Part shown: positions 24,697-39,700 of the stretch, piece after piece
Layout: each line of letters starts with the position of its first letter
How positions within the stretch are numbered: position 1 is the first letter of the stretch
Notes under the pieces: generated by a model
What the model was told of the DNA's origin: nothing
Seen by the model: only the letters and a program-made list of their open reading frames with translations
The model's database searches: none
Translations under genes and position numbers: made by a program
Origin: Litsea cubeba
Lineage: Eukaryota > Streptophyta > Magnoliopsida > Laurales > Lauraceae
Reading direction: 5' to 3'
NCBI GenBank assembly: GCA_012931725.1
Contig: CM022946.1
Span: 117,937,371-118,001,370, forward strand
Length of the DNA stretch: 64,000 bases

Positions 24697-26362
24697 GGAA
24701 AGAAAAGGAGAAAAAAAGATGATGGCTAATTTGGCCCCAGTGTAATGGGCCCAACATCTAACAATGTCTATTCTGGCTTTCATTGATTTAATCTGGCTTT
24801 CATTGTTTTAATTTATTTCATATATTTATCTAACAGAGTCTTTCTTTTCATATAACATGCAGAGTGAATTTCAAATTCAAGTCTGATACAAATCTCTTTG
24901 AGATTGCAAAGTGCAAGACGACCGTCTCCGCCATTGAGGTATGATGTTTAAAAATTTCTTCAATATTACATGGTTTGTTTTGTGTGTGTTTTTTGTAATG
25001 TTTTCTATAGGACTATAATGCCGCCATTCGTTTTGGTTTTGTCTGTTGTGGTGTTAATCTAGCTAAAAATAGAAAAAAGAGCTTAGAAAGTAAAAAATCC
25101 AAAATTATAAACCATAAAAATTATTGTTGGTTAGGTTTATGATAATTTTGACTTAGATGCAGTCTGATGATCACTGAATTAAACTAGGTTTGCTATCAGT
25201 GTTCTAGATTCAACCAAAATGTTCAAATATATACATATATTTTTTTTGAATGGTTGTACAAATATTGTTACCAACCCCAAAGGAAGAATTATATATATCA
25301 AATAGAAAGGTGAAAATTGCTTCAACATTTATTTGATTATGGTTTTCATTCAAGCCTAGAAAGTTTGTGTATATGGTTTAGGACATTCTTTTCCTCCTTC
25401 GTCTCCTCATTCATTCTTCCTTCTTTTTTCTCTCTTAACCTCCTTTGCAACCAGGGCGGTCTTATTTATAGGACACTTAGGTCGGTTAGGTCATTAAGGT
25501 TTATATCCTTTTTACCTTTTTTTTCCTCATTAAATACCCTAATTTCCATTAAATATCATTGAAGTATTTAATGTAAAAAAGGTTATACCCCCATTTGAAT
25601 CCAATAAAAATACTCCCAAATCCAAATTTCAAAAGAAAAAAGAAAAAAATCAATTTTCCAGGTGAAGTTCATAATTCGGTTTTTTGCCAGTTTGACCAAT
25701 ATCTCAACTTTCAATGCCAAGGTTTCTCCTAATCAGCATCACTTTCAGGTGGACACTTGTTGGAAGAAACCTAGTCTCATGGAAGAGCAAGAAGTAGATG
25801 GCAGGAAGCTTTAGTGTTGAGGCTTAGCATGGTACTTGGAAGCTCCGAGTTATTACTATGGCTGGAGATCTTGTTATGTGAATCGGTCTTAAGAAAAAAA
25901 AGGGCCAATGGTCTTACGCTGTGACAGTAAACCAGTTGTAGATATTGCCCACAATCCAGTCTATCACGGGCATACAAAGTATGTGGAAATTGACTGTCAT
26001 TTCATCTGAGAGAAGGTTGAGAGGAAAGAGATCAAGTTATTAAATCAGAGTACTAATGATCAACTTGTAGATTTTCCCACAAAGCAGTAGCAAAGAAGAA
26101 ACTAAGTGATGCTTTGTCCAAACTAGGCATAAAAAAATATATGCACCAACTTAAGGGGGAGTGTTAAGAAGTAGAGTTCTAATTTTCTGTAAATATTGTA
26201 CAGTTGCATTTTTCTGTAAATATTAGTCGGACTTTTTTTTTGTAATTTTAGAAAGTTCACAATTTTTTAGTGGTTTGTTGAAAAGTATAACAAAGTATAT
26301 ATGTGGCTGGTTGTCCAACCCTAGAGGATTCATCCATGTGAAATATTTTGCCCAAATTCTTC

Positions 26363-26406
<44 letters not shown>

Positions 26407-27677
26407 GTTGTTTATACCTTCTCTAGTAGAACCTAAATAACTTCAAGTTTTGAAATTTTATTGGGCAGAATATCGAGTTATGCCATGATTTTTTTTTCTT
26501 TTTAAATTTGTATGGCTCTGCAGTCTCCCTTTTGAACTTGGTTTTGCTCAATGACACTTTTTTTTTTTTTCATGTTGACAAGGATAGGATAGTGTTATGT
26601 GCATTGGCACAAAATCGCTTGTTTAAAGGAAATCTCTCCCCCACATGTTCCCTTGACATCTTTACTGAAGTCACAACACAAGATTGTCACGATTCTCTAA
26701 TAAGCAAGTTGGTGCTGTTCGATCTAGCATCAATTTGAGCGGGAGATAAATGGTGGCCCTGCAAAGAACTTTGCCTAAGGATTGTACCCTTGTGTTATAT
26801 GACCATTGTATACATAGCGGCCGCATTGCGATTGAGGCTGCTACCTTATTTTGAAAATACCGGTGCTACGGCCTAAAATCTAGTAAAGTAATTTTAATTT
26901 TAAACATTGTTTTTCCTAATTTTCTCTCCTCAATAGCCTCTTCTAAAGTTGTCTCTACCCTTGTATGGTTCCAAATCACTAAAAAAAATAAGATTGATTG
27001 CTACACAAGATGTGAATTTTTTTGATCACTTAAAACTTCACATCGCTACGCTGCTATGTATCGCCGCAACTGCTACGTATTAGCAAGTATGTAGTGTTTT
27101 GGCCATTGGTTGTTGCACCTGCCGTAATTGCTATTTTGATCCTTGGTACCATTATCATCATCATTATCATAACCATCATCACCTTAAGCCTTATCCCATC
27201 GATCTAGGGTCAACTATATATGTTCTTCACGAGAGACAAGTGAATGTGGCATAAACCTGTCTAACATGTTTTTTTTTTTTTTAATCATCTGTGTGTGTTT
27301 GCGTGCACCCTAGTTAGTGTGAAAGGCAAGGACAAGGATAGATGGTATTTGAGCTCGCATCATCGTAATCATCACGGCCTAATCCCAACTATTTAGAGTT
27401 GCCTTTGCAAGTTTTTCTTTTTCCACTTGACCCTATTAAGCCCATGTTGATAATAACTCCACAATTTAACGTGTCTTTCCTCGCTGCTTCATCCAAGATC
27501 TTGATTAATCTCTCACTTCTCCTATTTCTTTGAATTACTAAATGTTCTGCATGTTGTGCACTGGCTGATATAGGTCTTCTATGCTCCAAATCAGGGCCTA
27601 AGATGGATATAAATTCCTCTATATATAGAAATGATCTTTCACATATGAGGGGCATTTAATTCCATTCACCAACTCAT

Positions 27678-27734
<57 letters not shown>

Positions 27735-30700
27735 ATTGTCAATGTTGCATTAGATGCTTATATTGTTTTGTTTTGAACTTTGTTGGTTGTTCATGATCGG
27801 GTATCTGTATTGAAATTGCATTCCTTGTTGATTGCAACTAAAATTTATTGTTCTTTCAGGTGAGCCCAGATGGCAAGCAATTTGCTATCACATCCCCTGA
27901 TCGTAGAATCCGTGTGTTTTGGTTTAAAACCGGTAAATTAAGGCGAGTATATGATGAATCGCTTGAGGTAAGATTTGATATTTTTTCTAAAACTTATTCT
28001 TTGAGAATAATTTTTCCCTTTGCATATTTCCTCTAAGCTTATGCTGTATCCCTATAGGTGGCTCAGGAGCTGCAAAGAAGTGATGCTCCTTTGTATCGGT
28101 TGGAAGCAATTGATTTTGGGCGAAGGATGGCTGTTGAAAAGGAAATAGAGAAAACAGAAAATGTGCCACAACCAAATGCAATTTTTGATGAGAGTTGTAA
28201 TTTCCTTATATATGCAACTCTCTTGGGCATTAAAGTTCGTTTTTTTCTTTTGCCCATTATATTCTTATATAATAAATCCAATTACTTGATTGATCCGTTT
28301 TGATGTTTTGATGAACCTTTGTACTAATATGAAGATATATGCCTGTCTAGCTATTCACATGACTTTCACAGTTCTTTATAATCTACTTAACACAAAGCAT
28401 CTCATTTGCATGGATTCCTTGTATCTATTCGTCCTGCAAAGTAAATGTTCTTTTGATGATTTTGCTGCAGATTGTAAATTTGCATACAAATAAAGTAGCT
28501 CGAATTCTAGGAAAGGTAGAGAATAATGATAGATTTTTGAGAATTGCTCTATACCAAGGTGACAGAAGCAGTAAAAAGGTGAGAAAAATTCCTGCTGCTG
28601 CGTCAAATGCCAATGAAAGCAAAGAGCCTTTTATGGATCCTACACTCCTTTGTTGTGCCTTCAAGAAACACCGGATATATTTGTTTAGGTACTAAAGTTT
28701 CTCAATACATTATAGACTGAAATTTCTTTTCATTTGAAATACTAGTATGTTTCTCTCTATTTGATATTTTAGAAGTGGGAATGGTTCAAGTCCAACAGTT
28801 ATACTACACTTTTAGTACAGTGCACATCATGGGGCTCGCTTCAGCCTCTTGCATACATGGTGGACGATTTGTTGAATAGGGTATTTGTAGATTGTCTATG
28901 AATTAATTATTACCTAGATTTGATGTTCAGACCTTTTCAAATTGTACCTCCCAAAAAGATGGTCAGAATAATTTGGTTAAGCTGTTTATTTTATTTGGCC
29001 TTGATTCCATGGTTGTGGTAATTAATTTAGTATGAAATTTGAGGCTATATTTAATCCGTGGGATCCTGTTTTATCCAACAATCCACCACACATAAGTGAC
29101 TGAAGTGTCCCCTGCAAGATGGGTTGTACTGTAGCGAACACTGCCTGTTGGACTTGATAAATTTCTCTTTTCAGTTGGTGTAATTTGTAAGCATTGCTGA
29201 TTCATACCCTTGCATAGTGTGAAAATATAATTTCTTTATCTCCCCCTTTTTTGTAACCTTTTTTTTCCGTGTGTGCTAGGGAGGACTTGAATTCACACAC
29301 TATTAGCCCAAGGAGGCATTTGTCCCTAACTAGCTTATCTTGTTTTAACTTATTGAACCATGTGGTTTATGTGACAACTTATTAGTTATGTTCTTCGGCT
29401 TTGGAGTCTGGATGGAAATAGTTCTTGAAATGAATCTTACATATTTTAATTTTCTGCTGCAGAAATCACAATAGGAAATTGTGGTAGTTTCCTTGGTCTT
29501 TATAGTTGTGAAAATGATCAAAATGGTATGAGTGTTAACACTTGTAACATAAAGCCCACTAGGCCCAGGCCCATTCATTGTAACTTATCTACACATATCG
29601 TGGGATTAGTTAGGATAGAATCAAATCAATTGTACAGCTTACTTTCCATAACAGATAGATTGTAATTAGTTTGATTTTCCTTGATTAAGGCTAAATATGT
29701 TTATAAAAGAGAGAAAGGATCGTCCATCAAAGGGATCCTAGAATTTCCACAACTATCAATCTCTTCATACATCCTGTCACATCCTGTCATGGTATCAGAG
29801 CTACTGTTACTCTAGCTTTGTCTCTGTGGATCATCTTGTTCAGTCGACAGTCATCTGCATTCTTGCAATCAATCAGATCAGGGATCTGCATGCAATCTTC
29901 ACTAACAAACGTCTGTGATGATATGATCACAAGTGGCCCACCAGTGATCATCATGGCATGTTACAAATCATCTACAGCAGTGGTCGCCTATCTCTCCTAG
30001 TTATTCTGAAGATTTTTTCAACATTTTTTAAAGATCAGAGGTAGGTCATTTGCTACAATTTGTGATTTTCCAATTTTCTCAGATAGTTTTGATCACAACC
30101 GTCCAACATCTTGGTTTGTGGATGGATTTGGATGCATCTTGTCTTGTTAGAAAGAGATTTTGAGTCTCCTTGAACTTTGCAGATCTGATTCTCCATCAGA
30201 TCTAACTGTGGGCCTCACACAAGGATTTTGAGGCCAAAATCAAGCTCGCCTGGCCTATTTTTTGGTGTTTTTTTTGTGTAAAAATTTGTGCAGTCACTTT
30301 CTGCACTGCTGGGATGCACTGTTAGATATTTCTTGCCTCTCTGGAGCTTTGGATATTCAGCTTCTTTGTTAGTATTGTTCATCAGAACTTATCTTCTTGG
30401 TGTCTGTGCTTTTGAGTTACAATTATGGACAGCCACAAAAGTGAAACTTATTTGATTAAATTCAATGGGACAAATTATTCTTCCTGGGCATTCCAATTTC
30501 AAATATACCTTAAAGGCAAAGAGTTATGGGGACATGTTGACGGAACTGATCCTGTACCTTTAGAGGATGTAAAGGCTGTCTCTAAATGGGCAACCAAGGA
30601 TGCCCAGATCATGACTTGGCTTCTGGGGTCGGTTGATCCACAATACATTCTGAATCTTCGGCCCTATAAAACAGCCAAGGGAATGTGGGATTATCTCCGC

Positions 30701-33700
30701 CAGGTGTATCAACAGGATAACTCCGCCAGACGTTTTCACTTAGAACATGAGCTATCTCAGTTTAATCAAGGGACAATGTCCATTCAAGAATATTACTCTA
30801 ATTTTATCCGTTTATGGACGGACTACACTGAGATCATTTACTCAAGTCTCCCTGATGCCTCGATTGCGGTGGTTCAAACAATTCATTCCACTAGTCAACG
30901 GGATCAATTCTTGATGAAACTGCGGTCTGAATTTGAACAAGTTCGTTCAAATCTGATGAGCCGGGTGCCTCCTCCATCCATTGATTCATGCCTAGGAGAG
31001 CTTCTTCGTGAGGAACAACGACTTACCACCCAAGCTGCTCTTCACCAAGCTATATCTTCAGGACCACTAACGGCTGCCTACCTTGCTCGTCCTAAACAGC
31101 AAATCAGGGACATGTCCAAAGTACAGTGTTACTCTTGTCAGAAGTATGGCCATGTCTCCACTCAATGTGATCAGAAATTCTGTTCTTATTGCAAACGCAA
31201 AGGCCATGTTCTTCCAGAATGTCGGCGCCGTGCTTAGTCTTCCTCCCAGAAGGCGAATCTAGCAACTTTGGATGCACCTATTTCTGCAGATAGTCCTGCT
31301 GCCACTACCATCATGCCTGCTCACCCTTCTTCTTCATCCGCCCTTACCCCGGAAATGGTTCAACAGATGATAGTAAATGCTTTTTCTGCTCTTGGTCTCT
31401 CAGGTAAACCCAAACAATCCCACTCCACTTGGTATATGGATTCGGGGGCTTCTAATCATATGACTCATTCTTCTGATAATTTATCTCAAGTAAAGCCGTA
31501 TGATGGAAATCTCCGCATCAATACCGCAGATGGTGGCAGTATACCCATTACTGCCATCGGTGAGATTTCACATCCCTTACCCTTGAATCATGTCTTTCTT
31601 TCTCCTCAATTATCTACAAATTTATTATCTGTTGGCCAACTCGTTGATAACCATTGTTCTGTCTCTTTTTCGCGTGCTGGTTGTGTGATACAGGATCAAG
31701 CATCGGGGGAGGTGATAGCGAAGGGACCTAAGTGTGGTCGTCTTTTTCCGCTACAACTCTCTACACAAGATAGGGATTTGTTTGCCTCTGCTTTGTTTTC
31801 TGCTTCAAGTTCAAATAAAAATCAATTATGGCACAATAGATTAGGCCATCCTCATTCTCGTACTTTGTTGTCATTGTTTAAATCTGGTTTGCTTAATGAT
31901 AATAAAATTTCTCTTAAAGATGCTTCTTTTGATTGTTCTAGTTGTAAAATGAGCAAAAGTAAGACTCTTCCCTTTCCTATCAGTACATCATTATCATTGA
32001 AATGTTTTGATCTTGTTCATAGTGATGTATGGGGTATCGCACCTGTCATATCCCATTCTCATTTTAAGTATTTTGTTACATTTATTGATGATTACAGTCG
32101 CTTTACATGGATTTATTTCTTACATTCAAAATCCGAGGTGTTTGTTACTTTTAAAATTTTTTTAGCTTATGTGGAAAATCACTTCTCCACATCCATTAAA
32201 ACACTTCGCACAGATTCTGGTGGTGAATATGTTTCAAATGAATTTCAAAATTATTTACAACACAAAGGAATCATTTCTCAAAAATCTTGTCCTTATACAC
32301 CACAACAGAATGGCGTGTCTGAGAGAAAAAACAGACACCTTTTGGACATTGTCAGATCACTTCTCTTAGAATCATCCGTTCCGGCCAAATTTTGGCCTGA
32401 AGCTATGTCCACAGCAGTTCATGTTATTAATAGACTACCATCCCCACGTATAGAAAATAACACACCTTATTTTCGTTTATTCCACAAGCATCCTACTTAT
32501 TCTCATCTCCATACGTTTGGGTGTGTATGTTTTGTTCTTCTTCCCCCAGTTGAACGAACAAAACTATCTGCTCAATCATCTCAGTGTGCTTTTCTAGGCT
32601 ATGCGACTGACCAAAAAGGATTTCTCTGTTATGATCCGAAAGTAAAACGTATCAGGACATCTCGTAATGTTGTGTTTTTTGAACATCAATATTTTTTTCA
32701 GCATCATTTAGATCATGAAAATCCTACTGTGCTTTCTCTTGTTCCTGACTTCTGTGATGATCATGTTCCTTCCTTGGACTCTACCAAGCCTATCCTTGTG
32801 TATGAAAGACGTCGGCGGGGAAATACGATTGCAACTGACACTCCTGATTTGTCAGCTTCCTCGATACTTGACCCAGCTCCTGCTCCAGACATTCCTCACT
32901 CAGTTCCTGTTCGTCGCTCCTCTAGAACTTCCCGCCCCCCTGATCGGTTTGGTTTTACCCATACATCCTTACTTGCTACTTTGTCTTCTGTTCACATTCC
33001 TCATCATTTTTCTCAAGCAGTGCAACATGAGTGTTGGCGGCAGGCTATGCAGGAAGAACTTGACGCACTTAAAATGAATCACACATGGGATGTCGTTCCC
33101 TGTCCTCCATCCATCAAACCCATTGGCTGTAAATGGGTGTACTCTATCAAGCTACATTCTGATGGTACTCTTGCTCGTTATAAAGCTCGGTTAGTGGCAC
33201 TTGGCAACCGTCAAGAGTATGGTATTGACTATGATGAGACATTTGCTCCGGTGGCCAAGATGACAACAGTGCGTACTATTCTTGCTATAGCAGCATCTCG
33301 TTCATGGCCTCTTTATCAGATGGATGTGAAGAATGCCTTCCTCCACGGAGATCTTAAAGAGGAAGTTTACATGCGCCTTCCTCCAGGATATGCTACTACC
33401 TCTACTCACGAGGTGGCCCGGCTCCGTCGCTCACTGTATGGACTCAAACAAGCGCCCAGAGCTTGGTTTCAAAAATTTCGGTCTACTCTGCTTCATCTTG
33501 GATTTGCTCAAAGTCCCTATGATCCTTCCTTGTTCCTCAATAACACTGCTCAAGCTACCACTATTCTTCTAGTATATGTGGATGATATCATCATCACAGG
33601 CACTCACAGTAAAATGATCCATAGTCTTTAGTCCTCGCTTCAAACTGCATTCCATATGAAAGACATGGGTCCTTTAACATATTTCTTGGGTCTTGAGGTT

Positions 33701-36700
33701 CAACAGTCTAGGAAGGGATTGTTTTTACATCAGCATAAGTATGCTACTGATCTTATTGATCTTGCCGGCCAAAAGGATGCAACTCCTGTGGACACTCCAT
33801 TAGAAGTCAATGTGAAACTACGAAAAGATGATGGGGACCTCCTTTCCGATCCCACCTCCTACAGACGTTTAGTTGGGAGTCTCGTCTACTTGACTATCAC
33901 TCGGCCTGACATCTCATATGCTGTGAATGTTGTTAGTCAATTCATGCAAGCCCCACGCCATCATCATCTGGTTGCTGTCAAACGGATTATTCGGTACATT
34001 CTTGGTTCTCCGACACGAGGCTTGGTTTTTTCGGTTGGCACCCCGCACCCCACTCACCCTAAATGCTTATTCTGATGCCGACTGGGCCGGATGCCCGGAT
34101 ACTCGCCGATCTACTACAGGCTGGTGTATGTATTTGGGTGAATCACTCATCTCTTGGAAATGCAAAAAGCAGGAAAGGGTCTCCCGGTCTTCCGCTGAAT
34201 CCGAATATCGTGCTATGTCATCTGCCTGTTCTGAGATCCTTTGGCTTCGTGGCTTACTTGCAGATCTGGGGTTTCCTCAGACTTCTGCTACTCCTCTTCA
34301 TGCAGACAATACTAGTTCCATCCGTATCACTGAGAATCCAGTCTTTCATGAACGGACAAAACATATTGAGGTGGATTGTCACTTTATTCGCGATGCTTAT
34401 GACCGCAAGATCATTACTTTACCCCATGTTTCCAGTCAACTCCAACTTGCGGACATTTTCACAAAAGGATTGCCTCGGCCACGCCTTGAGTTCTTGATTC
34501 GCAAATTGCTGTTGTTTGTCCATCATCAATTTGAGGGGGGGTGTTAACACTTGTAACATAAAGCCCACTAGGCCCAGGCCCATTCATTGTAACTTATCCA
34601 TTCATTGTAACTTATCTACACATATCGTGGGATTAGTTAGGATAGAATCAAATCAATTGTACAGCTTACTTTCCATAACAGATAGATTGTAATTAGTTTG
34701 ATTTGCCTTGATTAAGGCTAAATATGTTTATAAAAGAGAGAAAGGATCGTCCATCAAAGGGATCCTAGAATTTCCACAACTATTAATCTCTTCATACATC
34801 CTGTCACATCCTGTCAATGAGTACCATTTTAGTCGGCCTCTGTTGGGGTATGCATCCATGTGTTAGTAGGGGTGTTCATGGGCCGGGCTAAGGAACTTCC
34901 AGGCCCACCTCTAAACTGTAGGCCCAAGCCCGCCCAGGCCCGCCTCGGGCCATAACTAGCTGGTCCAAGCCCAGCCCGCCTGAACAACATGAAGCCCGAG
35001 CCCAGTTCGTGTTAGGTTTATAATTTAAAAACGGGGTAGTTTACATTGTCTTGATGGTAGCTTTATTGGTTTGGTCATGTAGTCATGCATTTGTACTTTC
35101 TAGTGTTCGAATCACTACATTACTATTTTTGCTAACACCACTATTATATTCAGGCAACGCTGGGATTTGGGCTCTCTACAACTGAATTCAAGCCCGGACC
35201 ATAAATTAAATGGGCCTAAATTAAAAAGCTGAGTCCTGGCCCTAATACTATAATCGAAGGACGAAGCCCGGCCCAAAGTGGGCTTGGCCCGGTCCGTGCT
35301 CGGTCTGCCCGGTCCATGAACACCCCTGTGTGTTAGGCAGCATTCATTAGATAGGATGCACAATGGATATGTTCATTAGATAGGATGCACAATGGATATG
35401 ACATTGTCAAACTGACACTCACATAGTCACATGTAATAAAATCCAATTTGGTCAAGAGAGTATGAAAAAAAAGAATAAGAAATAGAAAAGGAACATTTAC
35501 ATTGAACTGCCATTTAAATGCTTCTAGTCTTCCATACACGTACTAATGGCAGAGTATAATTTTCTCTCGTGCTTCCATGGAAATTTATTTAACTAATCCA
35601 CTTTACCCATTTTCACTAATCTTCTCTTTCATGCATCCATGGAAATTTATTTGACTGATCCACTTTACCCATTTTCACTAATCTTCTATTGTCATGGAAA
35701 GCTGATTCCAAATTCTAATTATTTTTTGGGTCATGGAATGTTGGAATTTTTCCCAAATTTTTTGGTGATTGAATTTACAGCTGCCGGGAACCAGAGGAAC
35801 CTGAAGATGCAACAAAGGGTAGGGACGTCTTCAATGAAAAGCCACCTCCTGAGGAACTATTGGCTGTATCAGAATTGGGCAAAACTGCAACCACTTCTCT
35901 TCCCGACAATGTGGTAATGTCGCATTCGCTCCGTTTCCCAATCACTATCTGCCCTTCCAGATTGTGCTTGATTTTTTTATAACAATCTTGACATTTTAGT
36001 CAAGAATAGAGTTTTACATTCTGAACTTTCTGCCTGGTTTTAATTTGTTAATAATATATATTGTAAGAAATTTTAGGGTTTTGTGGCCTTTTTTCAGAGG
36101 GTTAGAGAGGAACTCCTTTATCAAACACTAGATTGACAGGATTAGGTTTTAATGATGATTAAGTTGGTGATCAGATGATATTTTAGGGTTTTGTGCTTCA
36201 ACTAGTGTTTAGTTCATTAATGCACCATTCCTTTTTGGGACCGTAGTTTTGTCGTACATATGATTGATTCAATGGGCCACATCTGCGATGGGGAAGAACC
36301 CAAAGAACTTTCAGATTTGTAGATCGTATTGAACTATTGGTCTTCAGGGTGATGTGATCAGGGTTTGAAAGATCGGCCAAGTTAGAGTTGATTCAGCTGA
36401 CTCGACTCAGACTCGGCACATATCGAGTTGTGGCGAGCCCGACTCACCCGAGTTGCATCAAAAGGGTTTGAAACCCTTTCTTTCCTATTTATCTTCCTAT
36501 GTGACTGTTTTTCTACCATTTCTTCCCTATTAAAGCCCTAAACGCTCTTGAAATAAGATAAGATACTCTTTTGAAAGTTCTTGGTTAGACAAAATGACGT
36601 AGCCTGGATCCGCAAGCGGTGATGGAACGGGTGTAGACAAACACTGCGAGAGAGTTTGCCGAATCCTGGCTGGATTCAAGTGAGGACCAACTCCACAGAA

Positions 36701-39700
36701 GGGAATTAGCCGAATTCCTCTCGGAACTCAATATGACTCTTCCATTGAAGAAAAAGATAAAACCAAACAACTAACCAATCTTTATTATTGAATAATAATG
36801 AACTACTCTCCTAATGGAGGGATTACACATTTATAGGAAGGGTTGGACATCCCTTTTTCTAATAGGACTCTGCTTTCCTAAACAATAAAGGAAATAACTT
36901 ACTTAATAATCCAAATAAAATAAAACTACTAAATTTAATGACTTCTAAATAAATAACAACTCTCTAAATAAGGCTCTTAAGTAATTAAAACCCTAACAAA
37001 ATGGATGTCCTATTGGGCTTGTGGACTGGGCCCAATTAGTCCTGCATCAGTTTCTCCCCGCCTTAGAGAGAACTCGACCTCGAGTTAAGTAAATGTCCAC
37101 CTGGGTGAAAAATCAAGCGTACAAACTTCCGAAGTTCTTGATCTTCATATTCTTCGCATATCTTGGGAACTCAACTTGATTTCTTCCTCCAGGTAGAAGT
37201 AGATTGGAGGTGTTGATTCTTTTGATGTTTGCATTTTGCTTGGATCCGTGATTGGACCATTAGATGCTTTAATTGTTGCATGTGTACCAACAAATCTTGA
37301 TCTTTGAATATCCATCGTTGATCCTTGAAGATGAAGTCAATATGGGGGAATTCAACGATTTGTTCTCCTATTGATGTCTTTTGAACAACTGTTAGATCCA
37401 CTGAATGATTGGAGTTGTTGCTCATTAGATCTGTGTCTTCAACATGTGCTTGACCTTCTTCATTTGCCTCTTGCGTCTTTTGATCAGCACGGTCCATAGG
37501 AATAAGTTTAGTCCCTGTGTTTTCTGGCTCTTCTGGAATATGCTCCATAGTAGAAGTCTTGCATGCTATTTCATCTGACAGTGTTGTGACATTATCAGTT
37601 TCTTGATCTTGCTGTTCAATGTCATCCTTGATGTCTTTTATCATGGTTTGTAGCTCTTGTGGCACAAGCATGACTTTTGTTTCTTCCTTCTGCTCACTCT
37701 TTGATTCTTCAATTGGAGGTGAAGATGTAGATGGAGGTGTTGTCAAAGACAATGGAATGAGCTCGATTTGTTGTCCTTTCGAAAGAAAAAGAATGTATGT
37801 TCTTCTCTTCGTAAGTATGCACATTCATATCCAAAAGCCATGGTCTTCCAAGAAGAATATGAGTGACATTCATACGGATCACATCACACCAAATTTTGTC
37901 TTCATAATTACCAATCTTGAAAGATACTAGACATTGATGAGTTTCTGGAATGATTACATCATTGGCTCATGTAACTCGATAGGGCTTTTAGAGCTTCTTG
38001 GTTGGCCAGTGAAGCTTGTCAATCACTTCTTGCTCAATGAAGTTTGTCGTGTTGCCACGATCAATAACCAGATTAGCTAACTTGCCTTCACACCTTACAC
38101 TCGTTTGGAATTTTATATGCTGTCTCCATTCTTCTTCTTCAATCTTATTTGTTGTGAGAAGTCGGCATATGACAAGCTTGGGATTATCCTCTCTTGAAAA
38201 ATGTGTTTCAACAATATGAGCTCTTCTTCTTTCATGGGACTTTCCTTCTGGAGGTATACGTTTTTGCATGTGAGATTGGCGAAGCATATGCTCGACATGG
38301 ATAGCTTCTTTGTATGCTTCTTGAACAGTGTTGACAAAACTTCATTTTCTCCTCTATATCCGAGTTTAAACCTCTCATAAAACGAGTAACATCATGTGAC
38401 TCACTCTCATTCAGTGCACATAGATGTTGCAGTTCTTGAAATCGACAGGTATATTCATCAATTGACAACTCCTTTTGCTTCAAATTAAGAAATTGATCAA
38501 AGTAGATCTTATTCTTAAAATACCAGTTTCCATATTTGTGTTGATACAAATGGCTTTGAACTTCATCTGAAGGTCCGATGTTTCTCATCTTGATTTTGGA
38601 TGCAAGGGCAGAAAAATATAATACTCATAAAATGACTGACCTCTTATGTGGATCTTATTGACAGAAGCATGCTCACGAAGACAGATAGTTGATCGGAGTT
38701 TAGATGGCGAAGATATCACCCCTTTTTGAGAATCAAGGGCTGAGAATGAGCAACTAGGAAAATACTGGATTGCACTTTGGATACACTGGGTTTGACCCAC
38801 TTGTGACTTGGCCTGGCTCACAAAGTTGCAGTGTTTTTTTTTTTTCGCTGCTAGTGGGCTGGGTCGGGTTCTGACTCAGATCAGGCCCGAACTCAGGTCA
38901 AGCCCAATTACAAAGGCTATTCAGAATGTACAGAGAAAAAAAAAATTCTTCTCTTTGTTCTGTCTCGAGGTGCGTGCAAGAAGAAAAGAAAAACTTCCAT
39001 AGGATTCTCACCGCTTTGACTTGGAGAAAGAATGAAGAGAGGTGCTGATTCTTCGACAATGAGGAGGAGGCAGCAGGCTGCTATTTGGTTGCTGCTGGTC
39101 GGCGTTGGAGCAGCGACTGGCGATGGCGAGCAAGCTTGAATTCGGGCTGCGGTTGCTTTTGAGCACTGCTGCTGCTGGAGTCTACCATCAGGTGCCAGGT
39201 ACGCTCCTACTTCTCTCTCTCTCTCTCACTCCTTCTGACTCCTCCTTTCTCTTCTTTCTTTCTGCTACTGCCGCTTCTCTCCTCGTTTTTTTTTTTTTCC
39301 CTGCTGCCTTTTCTTTCTCTGTTCTTCTGTTTTTTTATTTTATTTTATTTTTATTTTTTATCTGGGTTTGGCTAATGGAGGCGAAGGGGAAGTGGGGTTT
39401 GTCTGGGTTTAGACTCTCGGTATTGGGAGTTGGCTGTCGAGAATGGGGTTCAGATTGGGGTCTGTTGGGTTTGGCCAGTTGGTTTGGATGGGTTCAGTAT
39501 GTGGGGAGAAAAGGTGAGATGGGAGATGGGGTCGGTGGATGGGGAAGTAGGTTGCGGTTTGGGGTTACTAATTTAGGACAATGGTTTGGTATGTGCGATC
39601 GGGTTTGGGGTTTGATTTGGGCGTGGGGTTCTGCCGGGAGTGCTTTGGGTTCTGATAGATGGGGTTTCGAAGATGGGTGTTTCGGAAGGGGGTGGGGCTG

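Larger units (their letters stand above)
29533..34816 (+). mobile_element. Full-length Ty1-copia retrotransposon, young, coding region broken
   Basis: LTRs at 29533-29789 (257 bp) and 34542-34816 (275 bp) begin TGTTAACACTTG and end CATCCTGTCA. The flanking target duplication ATGAG is exact (29528-29532, 34817-34821). The LTRs differ by two substitutions and one 18-bp tandem duplication present only in the right one. The primer-binding site TGGTATCAGAGC starts at 29790 and the purine tract GAGGGGGGG ends at 34541. The order gag, protease, integrase, RT, RNase H is that of copia. It lies in sense orientation in the 7.1-kb intron of CYP71. Confidence 0.97.
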
